A stretch of DNA of 64,000 nt from Agathobaculum sp. NTUH-O15-33 (GCF_033193315.1 NZ_CP136187.1:3603501-3667500), one strand, 5' to 3'; counted from the stretch's first letter, positions 41,073-49,160 are shown. The notes: generated by a model not told the origin, from the sequence alone. Numbers and translations: made by a program.

Positions 41073-43100
41073 TCAATCCTTCTTGAAGAACTCGTTCACC
41101 CAACCGTCCGCCGCGAGCGGCAGCCCCGGCGCCCAGCTGGGCACAATACTCATGATCTTCTCGACCGCGTCCAAGCCGGCGCGGTCTTTTTCTACGTCAA
41201 TTACGACTTCATCATGGATATGGAACACGACCGGGTAGCCCGCGGCTTCCAGCCGGTCGATCGTCTCGGCCAGACAGTCGCGCGCTGCGGCTTGTGTGAT
41301 ATTCTCGGCCAACTTGCCGCCGTAGGTCTCGACGACCTCCCACTTGTGCGTGGTCTGGTTCATGCCCCAGTAGCACAGGCTCGGTCGCCCGAAATGGTTG
41401 ACGCCCATATGCGGATGCGCGTAGTACAGCTTGCGGCCGTTCGGCAGCTGAATCGTCAAGAAGTCCAGATCGTTCGCCGGGTCACACTCGCGTGCAAAGG
41501 TCAATCGACCATCCCACAGTGCGATCTGGCGGCCTGTGTTGACGGCTTCCCGCGCGGCGGCGTCTACCGAATACCAGAACTGCACAATCGCAGGGTTGGC
41601 CGTTCGCCAGCGATCGACGATATCCGGCAGATCCTCCTCCGGGATGCCCATGCGCAGCGCGCCCATATTAACCAGCGCGCCGGTGCCGCCCTGATAGCCC
41701 AGCGCCAACGTTGCGACCTTTCCCTTTTGCCGGTAGCTGTATTCCGGGTTGCCCTTTTCGATCCGCTCGATCGGTACGCCGAACATCTGCGCCGCCGCGG
41801 CCTCGTAGATCTTGCCGTGCGTGCGGAACACGTCGAGCACCCACTCCTCGCCCGCCAGCCACGCGATCATGCGCGCCTCGATCGCCGAAAAGTCCGCGTC
41901 AACCAACACGTGCCCCGGCGCGGCCACAAAAGCCGTGCGGATCAGCTGGGACAAGGTGTCCGTTACGCTGCCATAGACCAGCTGCAGCGCGTCCTTCTCC
42001 CGGTGTTTAACCAAATCACGGGCCAGTGGCAGAAGCGCCCCGTCGATATAGGTCCGCGGAAGGTTCTGCGGCTGCACGATCCTGCCTGCCCAGCGCCCGG
42101 TTCGGTTGGCCCCGTAGAACTGCAGCAGGCCGCGTACGCGACCGTCAGCGCAGACAGCCGCCGCCAGCGCGTTATACTTTTTGTTGCTTGTCTTGCCCAG
42201 CTCCTGCCGAATCTTCAGCATTCGCCGAGCAGCGTCACTCGGCAAGTCTTTGCCCAGCAGGTCATCTACCGTTGTCTTGCGCAGATCGGTTATCTCCGCG
42301 CCGGTCTCGTCCTGCAGCCATTTGGTCAGCTGCGCTACGCTGTTGGGGTTGTCCAGACCGGACAGCCGGGCAGCTTCCCTGACATACTGCGTGCGCACGG
42401 CTGCATCCAACTCAAGCGCGCCGTCGACGAGCTCGGTATCCACCGCCACGCCGCGCAGGTTGATGATCTGATCGGTCACCCACTGGGCCTGCACCGCGTC
42501 CGGGACTGGGAAGCTGGACAGCCGGCGCTCGATCTCCATTTCTGTCACCACGTCCTGACCGTTATAGTCCTTGAACAGCCCCCACTTTTCCGGGTCGTGG
42601 TGCGGCAGGTTGCGCAGCCGGCCACCGTTTGATTTGGTGGGCGCGCATGGCGCGCAGAAGTATTTGATCAATGCCTTGCCCGCGGCGAGCTTTTGCTTGT
42701 CCTCCGGCAGGCCCAGCGCCTTGCCGGTTGCGGCAAGGCCCGCGGTATAGCCGCAGTACAGGCCGTGCAGCATGGCGCAGTGCCATTGTGGCAGCCACTT
42801 TTCCGGCGGGTATCCTGCATTATCATCCAGTCGAAAATGCCGGGAGAGGCAGTACCACTCAAACGCCGCATTGTAGGCGTGCTTAATGCAGCAAGGGTCA
42901 AACAGATACCGCAGCACCTCTTGCGGCAGATACTGCTCCTGTGTGAGATCCACAACCTTGACCTCGTCGCCGTCCAGACTGTACGCGAACAATAGAATAG
43001 CAAAGGCCGGGCTCTGTGCGTAACGGTAGAGCCCGGCCTTGCCAATATCCACGTCGCTGTACGTCTCGATGTCGATCGAGAGGTGATGTACAGCATCCAT
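41073..43100 (-). CDS. Phage DNA polymerase, family A, with 3'-5' exonuclease
   Basis: 675 residues. N-terminal exonuclease motif LSIDIETYSDVD (DxE) with later KDYNGQDVVTEMEIE; polymerase motif A LVDADFSAIEARMIAWLAG, motif B around RQKGKVATLALGYQGG, and motif C VFHIHDEVVIDVE (HDE). It replicates the phage genome; the size and the missing 5'-nuclease fit phage PolA. Flanked by DUF2815 and small zinc-protein genes, the common Firmicute phage order. Confidence 0.95.
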   Translation of the reverse strand: MDAVHHLSIDIETYSDVDIGKAGLYRYAQSPAFAILLFAYSLDGDEVKVVDLTQEQYLPQEVLRYLFDPCCIKHAYNAAFEWYCLSRHFRLDDNAGYPPEKWLPQWHCAMLHGLYCGYTAGLAATGKALGLPEDKQKLAAGKALIKYFCAPCAPTKSNGGRLRNLPHHDPEKWGLFKDYNGQDVVTEMEIERRLSSFPVPDAVQAQWVTDQIINLRGVAVDTELVDGALELDAAVRTQYVREAARLSGLDNPNSVAQLTKWLQDETGAEITDLRKTTVDDLLGKDLPSDAARRMLKIRQELGKTSNKKYNALAAAVCADGRVRGLLQFYGANRTGRWAGRIVQPQNLPRTYIDGALLPLARDLVKHREKDALQLVYGSVTDTLSQLIRTAFVAAPGHVLVDADFSAIEARMIAWLAGEEWVLDVFRTHGKIYEAAAAQMFGVPIERIEKGNPEYSYRQKGKVATLALGYQGGTGALVNMGALRMGIPEEDLPDIVDRWRTANPAIVQFWYSVDAAAREAVNTGRQIALWDGRLTFARECDPANDLDFLTIQLPNGRKLYYAHPHMGVNHFGRPSLCYWGMNQTTHKWEVVETYGGKLAENITQAAARDCLAETIDRLEAAGYPVVFHIHDEVVIDVEKDRAGLDAVEKIMSIVPSWAPGLPLAADGWVNEFFKKD

Positions 43101-43103
43101 AGT

Positions 43104-43934
43104 TTAGATCCCCGCGATCGGCATACCGGTAGGCGCATAGCCCTGCTGCTGGATCGGCTGCCCGGTGACAGGGTCCACCCGCTGCTGGATCGGTCGGCCT
43201 GTTACTGGATCGGTCAGCTGGATCGGCTGCCCGGTAATCGGGTCGACCTGCATCTGGTACCCCGAGGCCGGTGCAGCTGCCTGCGGATAAGCAGGTGCTG
43301 CGGGCGGCTGGTACGTCGGTGCGGGTGCGACCGGCGCCGATGCCATGGGCGCTGCATATTGCGGATACGCAGGCTGCTGGTATGCCGGCGCAGGTGCTGC
43401 CGGCGCTGCCGGCTGAAACGCTTCCTGCGCTGTGACATGGCTCGACAGCGGTTCATCGTCCCGCGTCTTCTGCACGCCGTTCAAGCCGCAGCCGATCCCC
43501 TTCTTACCCGCGTTGCTGTAGGCAAAGAAGTTGACGTTGATATTGCCCCACATGCCGGAATAGACCTGCGTCGGGTCGATAATGTTCTGCACCTGCGCGT
43601 CAACCACGAACGGAGGCTGCTTGCTGGACGCGGTAAACACCCAGCAGCCGCGGCACTCCTCACCGAAAGCCGAACCGTCCGACGGGCGCGGGCCGTCACC
43701 GTCGTGCACGCAGATCGCGGGCTGCGGCGGCCGGACGCCGCCCCATTTGCTTGCCACGCCGGCTTCGATCGTGGCGGCGATCGCCTGATCGATCGTGGCT
43801 TTTGCCTGCACATTGGATTTGGGGATGAGAACAGTCGTGCTGTATTTGGGCTCGCCGTTCGGATTATTGAACGGCGGCTTGGGCTGAAACAGATTGCAGT
43901 AGGAAAAACGAACGTTTTCGATTGTGATAGCCAT
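43104..43934 (-). CDS. DUF2815 single-stranded-DNA-binding-like protein
   Basis: 276 residues. The N-terminal 165 residues are the DUF2815 domain (VRFSYCNLFQPKPPFNN; ICVHDGDGPRPSDG; MWGNINVNFFAYSNAGKKG), thought to act like a phage SSB. A long Pro/Ala/Gln tail follows, ending in four tandem copies of the motif DPxTGxPIQ. Upstream of the polymerase gene and after DUF2800, in the usual replication order. Confidence 0.85.
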   Translation of the reverse strand: MAITIENVRFSYCNLFQPKPPFNNPNGEPKYSTTVLIPKSNVQAKATIDQAIAATIEAGVASKWGGVRPPQPAICVHDGDGPRPSDGSAFGEECRGCWVFTASSKQPPFVVDAQVQNIIDPTQVYSGMWGNINVNFFAYSNAGKKGIGCGLNGVQKTRDDEPLSSHVTAQEAFQPAAPAAPAPAYQQPAYPQYAAPMASAPVAPAPTYQPPAAPAYPQAAAPASGYQMQVDPITGQPIQLTDPVTGRPIQQRVDPVTGQPIQQQGYAPTGMPIAGI

Positions 43935-43937
43935 AAT

Positions 43938-45158
43938 TTAAGTATTCTCCTTTTCGTTTTGAGTTGGATTGAATGCCGCTTCCGCCGGCGTATATGGTTT
44001 GCGCGGATCCGTTTCAGGCGCCAGCGCGGGCTTGCCGGGGCTTTTTGTCCATAGGCCTTCCGCGGTCTCCGCGAAATCCTTTTTGCCCAACGTTTTTTCA
44101 AGCCCCGCCACACTGACAGGCTTGCGCTCATATAACAGCGCTTCTGCAATGCCATGCTCCTGCAGCGCTGCAAAAGCTGCATCCACGTCATTCCAGTCGC
44201 GTGAGCCGCGGCCCTCGACGGCCTTCCAACCGGCCACCTCGCGGCCTTCCAGCGTTGCGGTAAGCGCATAGTTCTTCAAATCTTTTACCCAAGCTTCGAG
44301 ACTGATCGCCCGCGTGAGGATATCTCCGACCTCTGCGTCAGTCAGCAGCGGCGCAGAGGGCTCGTTGATGGCTGACGCAGCGAGTTCTTCTGGCACAGCC
44401 CCTTGCAGCGGCTCCAGCTCCAACATCTTCTTTGCGCGGGCCGTACACTGTGATCGGGCCGGGCAAAAGTTTTTTTCGCACCATTCGCCGGGATTAAATT
44501 CGCCCTTGCCCTCCCACGCCAGCACCGCCTGCGGGCGCACGTAGTTTTCAGCCCACAGGTCCAGCGCTTCGCGAGAGGCCTCCCACTCTTTGACACCGCC
44601 GGCGTTCGGCTGGACGATTGACAGGTGGATGGTGTGGATCGTGTCACCGTAGATCGGCGCGTAGACATGCAGCGCGCCCAGCGCATACAGCATCATCTGG
44701 CTGTTATCGACAGCATCCACGGGTACGCCGGAACCGTTTTTGTAATCGACGACGCACATTTTGCCGCCGCCGATCATGATGCAGTCCGCGGTGCCGAATC
44801 CCTCCGGCACCAAGTAGCTGTAGTCCACCTGCGTTTCCAGCGCCACGAACGGCGGGCTGACAAAGATCATTGCCAGCGCTTTCAGGTGCTCCAAGTACTG
44901 GTCTGTAGCGTCGTCCATACCGGGGTCATAGCGCGGATCTGCTTTCAACTTTTTCATGCGTGCGTTATATGTGCGGACACCCATCGGCTCAATGAAGTGC
45001 TTACGCGCCTTGAGCTCCGCGATCTCGTGCGCCAGCGTGCCCGCCGCGGCGAAGGAGCTGCCTGTGTCCGGGAACTGCTCGGACAGCCGTGCGGAGGGCG
45101 GGCAGTTCAGCCACCGGTGCGAGCTGCTGGGGCCCAGTAGTGCGTGCTTATCCGGCAT
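43938..45158 (-). CDS. DUF2800 protein, PD-(D/E)XK / Cas4-like nuclease
   Basis: 406 residues. Starts with SSSHRWLNCPPSARLSEQF, then AGTLAHEIAELKARKHF, the nuclease core GTADCIMIGGGKMCVVDYKN (D...DYK), and cysteines near 240 (CEKNFCPARSQCTARAK) that may hold an iron-sulfur cluster as in Cas4/RecB-type nucleases. In phages DUF2800 and DUF2815 sit with PolA, suggesting a recombination or end-processing role. Confidence 0.85.
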   Translation of the reverse strand: MPDKHALLGPSSSHRWLNCPPSARLSEQFPDTGSSFAAAGTLAHEIAELKARKHFIEPMGVRTYNARMKKLKADPRYDPGMDDATDQYLEHLKALAMIFVSPPFVALETQVDYSYLVPEGFGTADCIMIGGGKMCVVDYKNGSGVPVDAVDNSQMMLYALGALHVYAPIYGDTIHTIHLSIVQPNAGGVKEWEASREALDLWAENYVRPQAVLAWEGKGEFNPGEWCEKNFCPARSQCTARAKKMLELEPLQGAVPEELAASAINEPSAPLLTDAEVGDILTRAISLEAWVKDLKNYALTATLEGREVAGWKAVEGRGSRDWNDVDAAFAALQEHGIAEALLYERKPVSVAGLEKTLGKKDFAETAEGLWTKSPGKPALAPETDPRKPYTPAEAAFNPTQNEKENT

Positions 45159-45622
45159 CAGATCCTCGCCCCCAGACCTCGAAGTGCAGTAGCAAACTGT
45201 CCTACCTGCTCCGGTTTCAAGGATTGCACCGCCGGCACGCTGAACTGCTGCAGCAGTGCCAGTAGCTCCGGCATCTTGTCCGGGTGTTCGCGAATCAGCT
45301 CCGCGCCGGCAGCGCCCACCTGCTCAAGAGTAAAACTGGGCGCGGCTGCGAGCGGTACGGTGGCCGCCGGTCCAGTCACCACGGGTGAGGTCTGTAATGG
45401 CGCGTTAGTCTGAACAGGCGCAGGCTGTACCGGAGCTGCAGGCGCGGCGACCGACACAGGGGCCGGAGCGGGGGCGATAGGACTTGCCTGTACAGGCTGC
45501 AGGGACGCCTGCTGTACCGCGGGCACGGGCTGCGCAGCTGCCGCGCCCAACGCGCCCGCCAGATTGTTCAGCGCCTGCACCAGCTCCGGCGACACCTTGA
45601 CTTCAATCGCAATACTGTTCAT
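45158..45622 (-). CDS. Phage protein with Pro/Ala-rich linker
   Basis: 154 residues from the ATG at 45622. A short N-terminal helix (VSPELVQALNNLAGALGAA), about 65 residues of Pro/Ala/Val linker, and a helical C-terminus (KMPELLALLQQFSVPAVQSL). Low-complexity middle; function unknown. Its stop abuts the DUF2800 start. Confidence 0.55.
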   Translation of the reverse strand: MNSIAIEVKVSPELVQALNNLAGALGAAAAQPVPAVQQASLQPVQASPIAPAPAPVSVAAPAAPVQPAPVQTNAPLQTSPVVTGPAATVPLAAAPSFTLEQVGAAGAELIREHPDKMPELLALLQQFSVPAVQSLKPEQVGQFATALRGLGARI

Positions 45623-45779
45623 AACTTTTGACCTCCTCGAATAATTCCTTGTTTTCAAGCATGATTTTTTCTACGAACCCGGCCGCGTCGTTGCCCATGT
45701 CGCGACGTACCAGCGCCGGAAAGTCTCTCTCGGGATAAAACATGACCTCGGTCTTACCACGGATGCAAATAGTTTCCAT
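45603..45779 (-). CDS. Small phage protein of unknown function
   Basis: 58 residues from the ATG at 45779, which shares bases with the upstream stop (TGATG); it overlaps the next start by 20 bases. Contains FYPERDFPALVRRDMG. The tight overlaps support a real gene despite its size. Confidence 0.5.
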   Translation of the reverse strand: METICIRGKTEVMFYPERDFPALVRRDMGNDAAGFVEKIMLENKELFEEVKSYEQYCD

Positions 45780-46108
45780 CAGCAATCATCCCGCAGGAAC
45801 TCGCCTATCAGATCCGCGCCGGCGCCTATCATCTGGTTAAGCATATCAGACGTGACCGGATCCTTGGATGTCTTGCAAATGGTGATCCCGTTCGGATCGT
45901 CCGGCACAGCGTCTATCCACAACGGACTATCCGGGGCCGCGACCATTAGCATAACCGACTGTCGAAACGTCTTTGCCGCACGAGGATCGTTTGCATGCAG
46001 CTGCCGATAAATGCTTTGCAGAATAGTCCCCACTTCTGCGCAAATATTCATGAGACTGCCGCTGCGCTGCAATTCAATTTTCGACCTGCTCACTCTTGCT
46101 TCAATCAT
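45779..46108 (-). CDS. Phage early protein of unknown function
   Basis: 109 residues, helical N-terminus (MIEARVSRSKIELQRSG) and a mixed C-terminus (MLNQMIGAGADLIGEFLRD). Linked by 1-4 base overlaps to the genes on both sides. No family recognised. Confidence 0.55.
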   Translation of the reverse strand: MIEARVSRSKIELQRSGSLMNICAEVGTILQSIYRQLHANDPRAAKTFRQSVMLMVAAPDSPLWIDAVPDDPNGITICKTSKDPVTSDMLNQMIGAGADLIGEFLRDDC

Positions 46109-46278
46109 TTCGCACCCTCCTCTACCGTGACGGTAATGCCTTTGCGTGGGTCAATCCCGGCATCGTCTACGTCAGATTTCTTCAGGTACAGTGTCATCTG
46201 ATCCTTGCCCCGCTCACCGCGTTCAAAACGGTAGCAGGTCTTGGTTTCATTTTTCAGGGTCATGTCCAGTTTTAACAT
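46105..46278 (-). CDS. Small phage protein of unknown function
   Basis: 57 residues (MLKLDMTLKNETKTCYRFER, ending GITVTVEEGAK). The ATG at 46278 is eight bases after AGGAGG, and the stop overlaps the next gene as ATGA. Beta-rich single domain resembling small phage proteins that are often left unannotated because of their length. Confidence 0.65.
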   Translation of the reverse strand: MLKLDMTLKNETKTCYRFERGERGKDQMTLYLKKSDVDDAGIDPRKGITVTVEEGAK

Positions 46279-46372
46279 TTGACTTTTCCTCCTGTTGTGG
46301 TATCATAATGGTGAAATATATTTTTCGTTTGGCCGCTATCCGGATTGCCGTCTGGACAGCGGCTTTTCTCAT
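46247..46372 (-). CDS. Possible 41-residue basic protein
   Basis: Begins with an ATG sharing an ATGA overlap with the preceding DUF3846 stop, and encodes the basic sequence MRKAAVQTAIRIAAKRKIYF followed by 21 further residues. It overlaps the next gene by 32 bases in another frame. The coupling suggests translation, but it could be chance. Confidence 0.3.
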   Translation of the reverse strand: MRKAAVQTAIRIAAKRKIYFTIMIPQQEEKSNVKTGHDPEK

Positions 46373-46689
46373 GGCACGGGGTGCACATACAACAGCGCTT
46401 CGCACAGATCCTGTTCAAAAACAAAGTCCGTAAACTCCCCGTCCGTGTCGGTCCGGCAGACCAGCATTGGCCCGCATAGCTTGTCCACCGGAGCAAGGCC
46501 GCCGCGTTTGGTTAGCCAAGCCGTTTCAGGTAGGCCCAGTAGCTTCCCCTCTTCGTTGCAGATCAGGGCCAGCTGTTCCGTCAGCGGCACGACCTCGATG
46601 TAGCCACCTACATATTCCTGCAGCGCCTTTAGATCGTTAGCGATTTCTCCCATATGTAGGTCTTTATCTTCGATTTTCAGCACTTTCAT
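46369..46689 (-). CDS. DUF3846-type phage protein
   Basis: 106 residues with the DUF3846 pattern: LQEYVGGYIEVVPLTEQLAL, ICNEEGKLLGLPET, CGPMLVCRTDTDGEFTDF. Widespread in phages and plasmids; linked to anti-host or plasmid functions, but its role is unknown. Overlaps the upstream gene by four bases. Confidence 0.75.
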   Translation of the reverse strand: MKVLKIEDKDLHMGEIANDLKALQEYVGGYIEVVPLTEQLALICNEEGKLLGLPETAWLTKRGGLAPVDKLCGPMLVCRTDTDGEFTDFVFEQDLCEALLYVHPVP

Positions 46690-47279
46690 TCGTGCTCACC
46701 GCCCTCGGCTGATATCTGCTTGCCCGAGATCTTTTGATACGCCATGATCGCGCCGATCACAGCAAAGTGTGCCATAGCTGCCGGCATATACTCGATCTGT
46801 TCACGCAGCCCCTCGGCCCAAAGATCGATCATATCCAGTGCGCAGCGGAATGTCCGCGAGGGATCCTCGCCATCCGCCTGCAGCCGAAGCACAAGCTCGT
46901 CCAAGGCGTAAAATACAACACGGTCAAGCAGTTCGTTCTGCTTCGGTTTGGCACCTTGTAGTTCGGTCGGGAGTTGCTTCGGCTCTGCAGGTTCAGCCAC
47001 CGGAACGGGCGTAAACGGATCGAGCTTGCGCGGTAGCGCTGTTGGTACCTTTGCCTTGAGTGCGGTCAACTTGCTTCGCACCTTGTCCAGCGGCACGCTC
47101 AGCTCCTGCGAAATCTCCTCCGCAGTTTTCTGCTGATCGACCAAAGCGGTAAGCTTGTCCACCAGTTCTTGCGGCCACTTAAAATACGTATGCTTCTCCG
47201 TTGGCTTGCGGCGCTTGTCCGTCGCGGCATCCTCCGCTTCGACCGCCGCGCGTATTGCATCAAAATCAACTTTTCCCAA
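46686..47279 (-). CDS. Phage early protein with HTH-like N-terminus
   Basis: 197 residues. After a charged N-terminus there is a possible HTH (TAEEISQELSVPLDKVRSKL), then a Pro-rich linker and a helical C-terminal domain (LLDRVVFYALDELVLRLQ). It opens the early operon that runs into DUF2800 and the polymerase. Possibly a DNA-binding regulator; not certain. Confidence 0.55.
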   Translation of the reverse strand: MGKVDFDAIRAAVEAEDAATDKRRKPTEKHTYFKWPQELVDKLTALVDQQKTAEEISQELSVPLDKVRSKLTALKAKVPTALPRKLDPFTPVPVAEPAEPKQLPTELQGAKPKQNELLDRVVFYALDELVLRLQADGEDPSRTFRCALDMIDLWAEGLREQIEYMPAAMAHFAVIGAIMAYQKISGKQISAEGGEHE

Positions 47280-47364
47280 TGTCTTCGTTGCTCCTTCCTG
47301 TCTGTTCTGGTTGTCCTTCTATGCTATGTTGTGATAGAATCAAAGCATGAAGGAGGTGATTTAT

Positions 47365-47628
47365 ATGTTGGGTATAGACGTACCTTGGACCTTCAAAACA
47401 TGGATTCTTAACTTCCGCGGCGTGGATCTGCCTATTGGGGACCTTGCTAATGACATCTCAAAAGATCCTGACTTTCCGGAAGAAGATTACTTTGACGAGA
47501 TTCTGAGCCATGTTTCGCAAAAATCTCACAACGATTCCGACGTTGTTGAGACTTTCGTATTAGCTTGGAGCTACTATCTCGCGTCCAAGGACAATTCCCG
47601 TCCAGAAGTCAAATCAACAACCCTGTAG
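47365..47628 (+). CDS. YozE-like small protein, plus-strand cargo gene
   Basis: 87 residues from the ATG at 47365, six bases after AAGGAGGTG. The segment FRGVDLPIGDLANDISKDPD matches the YozE_SAM-like family, a helical bundle of unknown function. On the plus strand, against the early operon, with TTGTCC / TAGAAT promoter-like boxes upstream (about 47307-47336). Its 3' end overlaps the opposing small gene at 47574. Confidence 0.7.
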   Translation: MLGIDVPWTFKTWILNFRGVDLPIGDLANDISKDPDFPEEDYFDEILSHVSQKSHNDSDVVETFVLAWSYYLASKDNSRPEVKSTTL

Positions 47629-47741
47629 CATCGCTGGTAAGGCTTTCGCACAGCCACCAGTTCCTCCGAGCTTCGCCGTTCTTGTATTTCCGATACAAGG
47701 GCGGCGATCTCTTTAGGTTCAACATCTATCGAGATTTTCAC
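47574..47741 (-). CDS. Small phage protein of unknown function
   Basis: 55 residues starting at the GTG at 47741 (GGAGA upstream): VKISIDVEPKEIAALVSEIQ, then VRKPYQRCYRVVDLTSG. A helix followed by a beta hairpin. It converges on the YozE-like gene and overlaps its end by 55 bases. Confidence 0.5.
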   Translation of the reverse strand: MKISIDVEPKEIAALVSEIQERRSSEELVAVRKPYQRCYRVVDLTSGRELSLDAR

Positions 47742-47759
47742 AGATTATCGTCTCTCCTT

Positions 47760-47963
47760 TCACTTCCACAGCCGCTCGTCGCGCTCCACCTTATAGCTAT
47801 GTCTGATCGCCGCATCGATTTTGTACGCCAGCACCAGCATCATCACCGCCAGCCCCGCCGCGATCCCCGCATACACCGCCAAGTTACCACCCCTTTCGCA
47901 CCAATTTGTTGCTATCACCAGAATGGCCAACGCTATGCCCGCCAGCCGGTAGTGGCGCTTCAT
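47760..47963 (-). CDS. Small membrane protein, phage early region
   Basis: 67 residues, start ATG at 47963 in an ATGA overlap. Two membrane helices (LAGIALAILVIATNW and YAGIAAGLAVMMLVLAYKI) with a charged C-terminus. Could act in superinfection exclusion or as an early membrane factor; not determinable. Confidence 0.55.
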   Translation of the reverse strand: MKRHYRLAGIALAILVIATNWCERGGNLAVYAGIAAGLAVMMLVLAYKIDAAIRHSYKVERDERLWK

Positions 47964-48190
47964 CCTTCGCCCTCGCAGAACCCGATTGACCAACCGGCAC
48001 AGTTGTGACTCAGTACCTTGCCGTGCAGCATCTCGACGAGCAGTTCCATCACGTCGTCCATATCAAACTCACGGTCATGCAGTAGCCCCGTGCGCAGCGT
48101 TTCCAGACAGCCGTAGGCCTCTGCGATCGTGCTGCATCTGTACGTCAGCGGGTAGTCTCCGTTGCTTACGGTGATTTCATAGTGTTTCAT
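47960..48190 (-). CDS. Small phage early protein
   Basis: 76 residues (MKHYEITVSNGDYPLTYRCS ... HNCAGWSIGFCEGEG). Compact alpha/beta, with a Cys near each end. GGAAGTGG upstream of the ATG at 48190. Overlaps the membrane protein gene. Function unknown. Confidence 0.55.
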   Translation of the reverse strand: MKHYEITVSNGDYPLTYRCSTIAEAYGCLETLRTGLLHDREFDMDDVMELLVEMLHGKVLSHNCAGWSIGFCEGEG

Positions 48191-48208
48191 GGCTTGTCCA
48201 CTTCCTTT

Positions 48209-48415
48209 CTATACTTTTGTCAGCCACCGCGCCAGCGGGATAAGCGGGACAAACCACCGTCCGCAAGTCTTTTTCTTCGGAAAATTGCGATCATCTAAAA
48301 GCGTGTCGCGAGAAATTCCCGTCACCTCCACCGCCTCATTCAGCGTGATCGTCTCCGTCTGGAACTTTTCTCGAAGCGTTGCAAGCTGTTCGCGGAATAC
48401 GTCATTATCTACCAT
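48209..48415 (-). CDS. HTH protein, excisionase/MerR-like
   Basis: 68 residues. TITLNEAVEVTGISRDTLL is an HTH followed by the wing FPKKKTCGRWFVPL and a C-terminal RWL, as in Xis and small MerR-like DNA-binding proteins. Situated early after the Cro-like gene, it could be the excisionase or an early regulator. The ATG at 48415 follows GAAAGGAGC. Confidence 0.65.
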   Translation of the reverse strand: MVDNDVFREQLATLREKFQTETITLNEAVEVTGISRDTLLDDRNFPKKKTCGRWFVPLIPLARWLTKV

Positions 48416-48448
48416 AGTTAGGCTCCTTTCTCACCAGCATTAAGCGGC

Positions 48449-48477
48449 TTGTCCTTTCACCTCGAACGTGGTAATAT
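48449..48477 (+). promoter_or_regulatory. Promoter of a small plus-strand membrane-protein gene
   Basis: TTGTCC (48449-48454), a 17-bp spacer and TAATAT (48472-48477), 23 bases before the ATG at 48500 and opposite to the early operon. Confidence 0.55.
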
Positions 48478-48499
48478 TAGGGTGAAAGGATGTGTTTTT

Positions 48500-48682
48500 A
48501 TGTCTAAAAAACGATATTACATTCCCGGCTTTGATAAAATTACACAATTTGAAGAAACTCCCGCATCAAAGGCAAGGACGGAATTACACCGATTCATTAT
48601 TACCACGTCCCTCGCTGTGGTTGCGGCTGTCGCCGCCATTGTCGCCGCAGTCGTGTCGATCATGACGTATTTCAACATTTAG
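48500..48682 (+). CDS. Small single-span membrane protein, phage cargo gene
   Basis: 60 residues: basic N-terminus (MSKKRYYIPGFDKITQFE) and a C-terminal membrane helix (LAVVAAVAAIVAAVVSIMTY). AAAGGATG ribosome site and its own promoter. Plus-strand, so expressible in the lysogen; a superinfection-exclusion role is possible by analogy only. Confidence 0.55.
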   Translation: MSKKRYYIPGFDKITQFEETPASKARTELHRFIITTSLAVVAAVAAIVAAVVSIMTYFNI

Positions 48683-48817
48683 TGCTCTGCAATTTCCACA
48701 AACGCAACGAAACACACCGTTTTTATCGCGTCCACACTTGGGACTTGCCACTAAGTATCTGTTCGTTTCTTCTTGCTGCCCGGCTACCGCGCGGGCAGCT
48801 TCGTTTTGCTTGTCCAT
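48584..48817 (-). CDS. Possible small cysteine-containing phage protein
   Basis: 77 residues, ATG at 48817 with GGGAGGTGAG upstream. Two CxxC-like pairs (SPKCGRDKNGVFRCVCGNC) suggest a zinc knuckle; the last 30 residues are of biased composition and overlap the small membrane-protein gene on the other strand. The first half looks genuine. Confidence 0.4.
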   Translation of the reverse strand: MDKQNEAARAVAGQQEETNRYLVASPKCGRDKNGVFRCVCGNCRALNVEIRHDRHDCGDNGGDSRNHSEGRGNNESV

Positions 48818-48836
48818 TGCTTCTCACCTCCCCTCC

Positions 48837-49058
48837 TTATCCCGCCCGGTCGCCTACCGGCTCGCATAGACCAGCAAAAAGATACTCCAAAGACATCCCG
48901 CAAAAGTAAGTATCGCGGATTTTTAAAGCCTCCGGGAAAGTAAATGCCGCTCGCCCGGATGCTTTATCGCGAACGCAACGTTCCGTCTTGTCGATCGCCC
49001 TTGCTAAGTCACAAAACGAGATGTTATTTCTGCGCATCTCCGCCTTCAAGTTATTCAT
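48837..49058 (-). CDS. Cro-like HTH regulator
   Basis: 73 residues from the ATG at 49058, six bases after GGAGGAGGTG. HTH of the lambda Cro/CI type (NNISFCDLARAIDKTERCVRD then ASGRAAFTFPEALKIRDTYF). Divergent from the CI-like repressor, first gene of the leftward lytic operon, and controlled by the promoter and operators at 49072-49160. Confidence 0.75.
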   Translation of the reverse strand: MNNLKAEMRRNNISFCDLARAIDKTERCVRDKASGRAAFTFPEALKIRDTYFCGMSLEYLFAGLCEPVGDRAG

Positions 49059-49071
49059 CGATTCACCTCCT

Positions 49072-49160
49072 CCACCGTCAAAGGTGGTTTGTGCTTTCAT
49101 GTTACCACCGCTTATGGTGGTTGTCAAGATATGAATTGAATTTTTTCCACCGCCAAAGGA
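49072..49160. promoter_or_regulatory. Lysis-lysogeny switch: three CCACC...GGTGG operators
   Basis: Inverted repeats CCACCGTCAAAGGTGG (49072-49087), ACCACCGCTTATGGTGGT (49104-49121) and the degenerate CCACCGCCAAAGGA (49147-49160), spaced by about 33 and 41 bases, i.e. near whole helical turns. The middle one fills the exact spacer of the leftward promoter TTGACA (49127-49122) / TAACAT (49104-49099). A rightward -10 TATACT (49197-49202) precedes the CI-like gene. Confidence 0.8.
49099..49127 (-). promoter_or_regulatory. Leftward lytic promoter
   Basis: Consensus TTGACA (49127-49122), a 17-bp spacer and TAACAT (49104-49099) on the minus strand; the spacer is operator 2. Drives the Cro-like gene and early genes. 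Confidence 0.75.
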
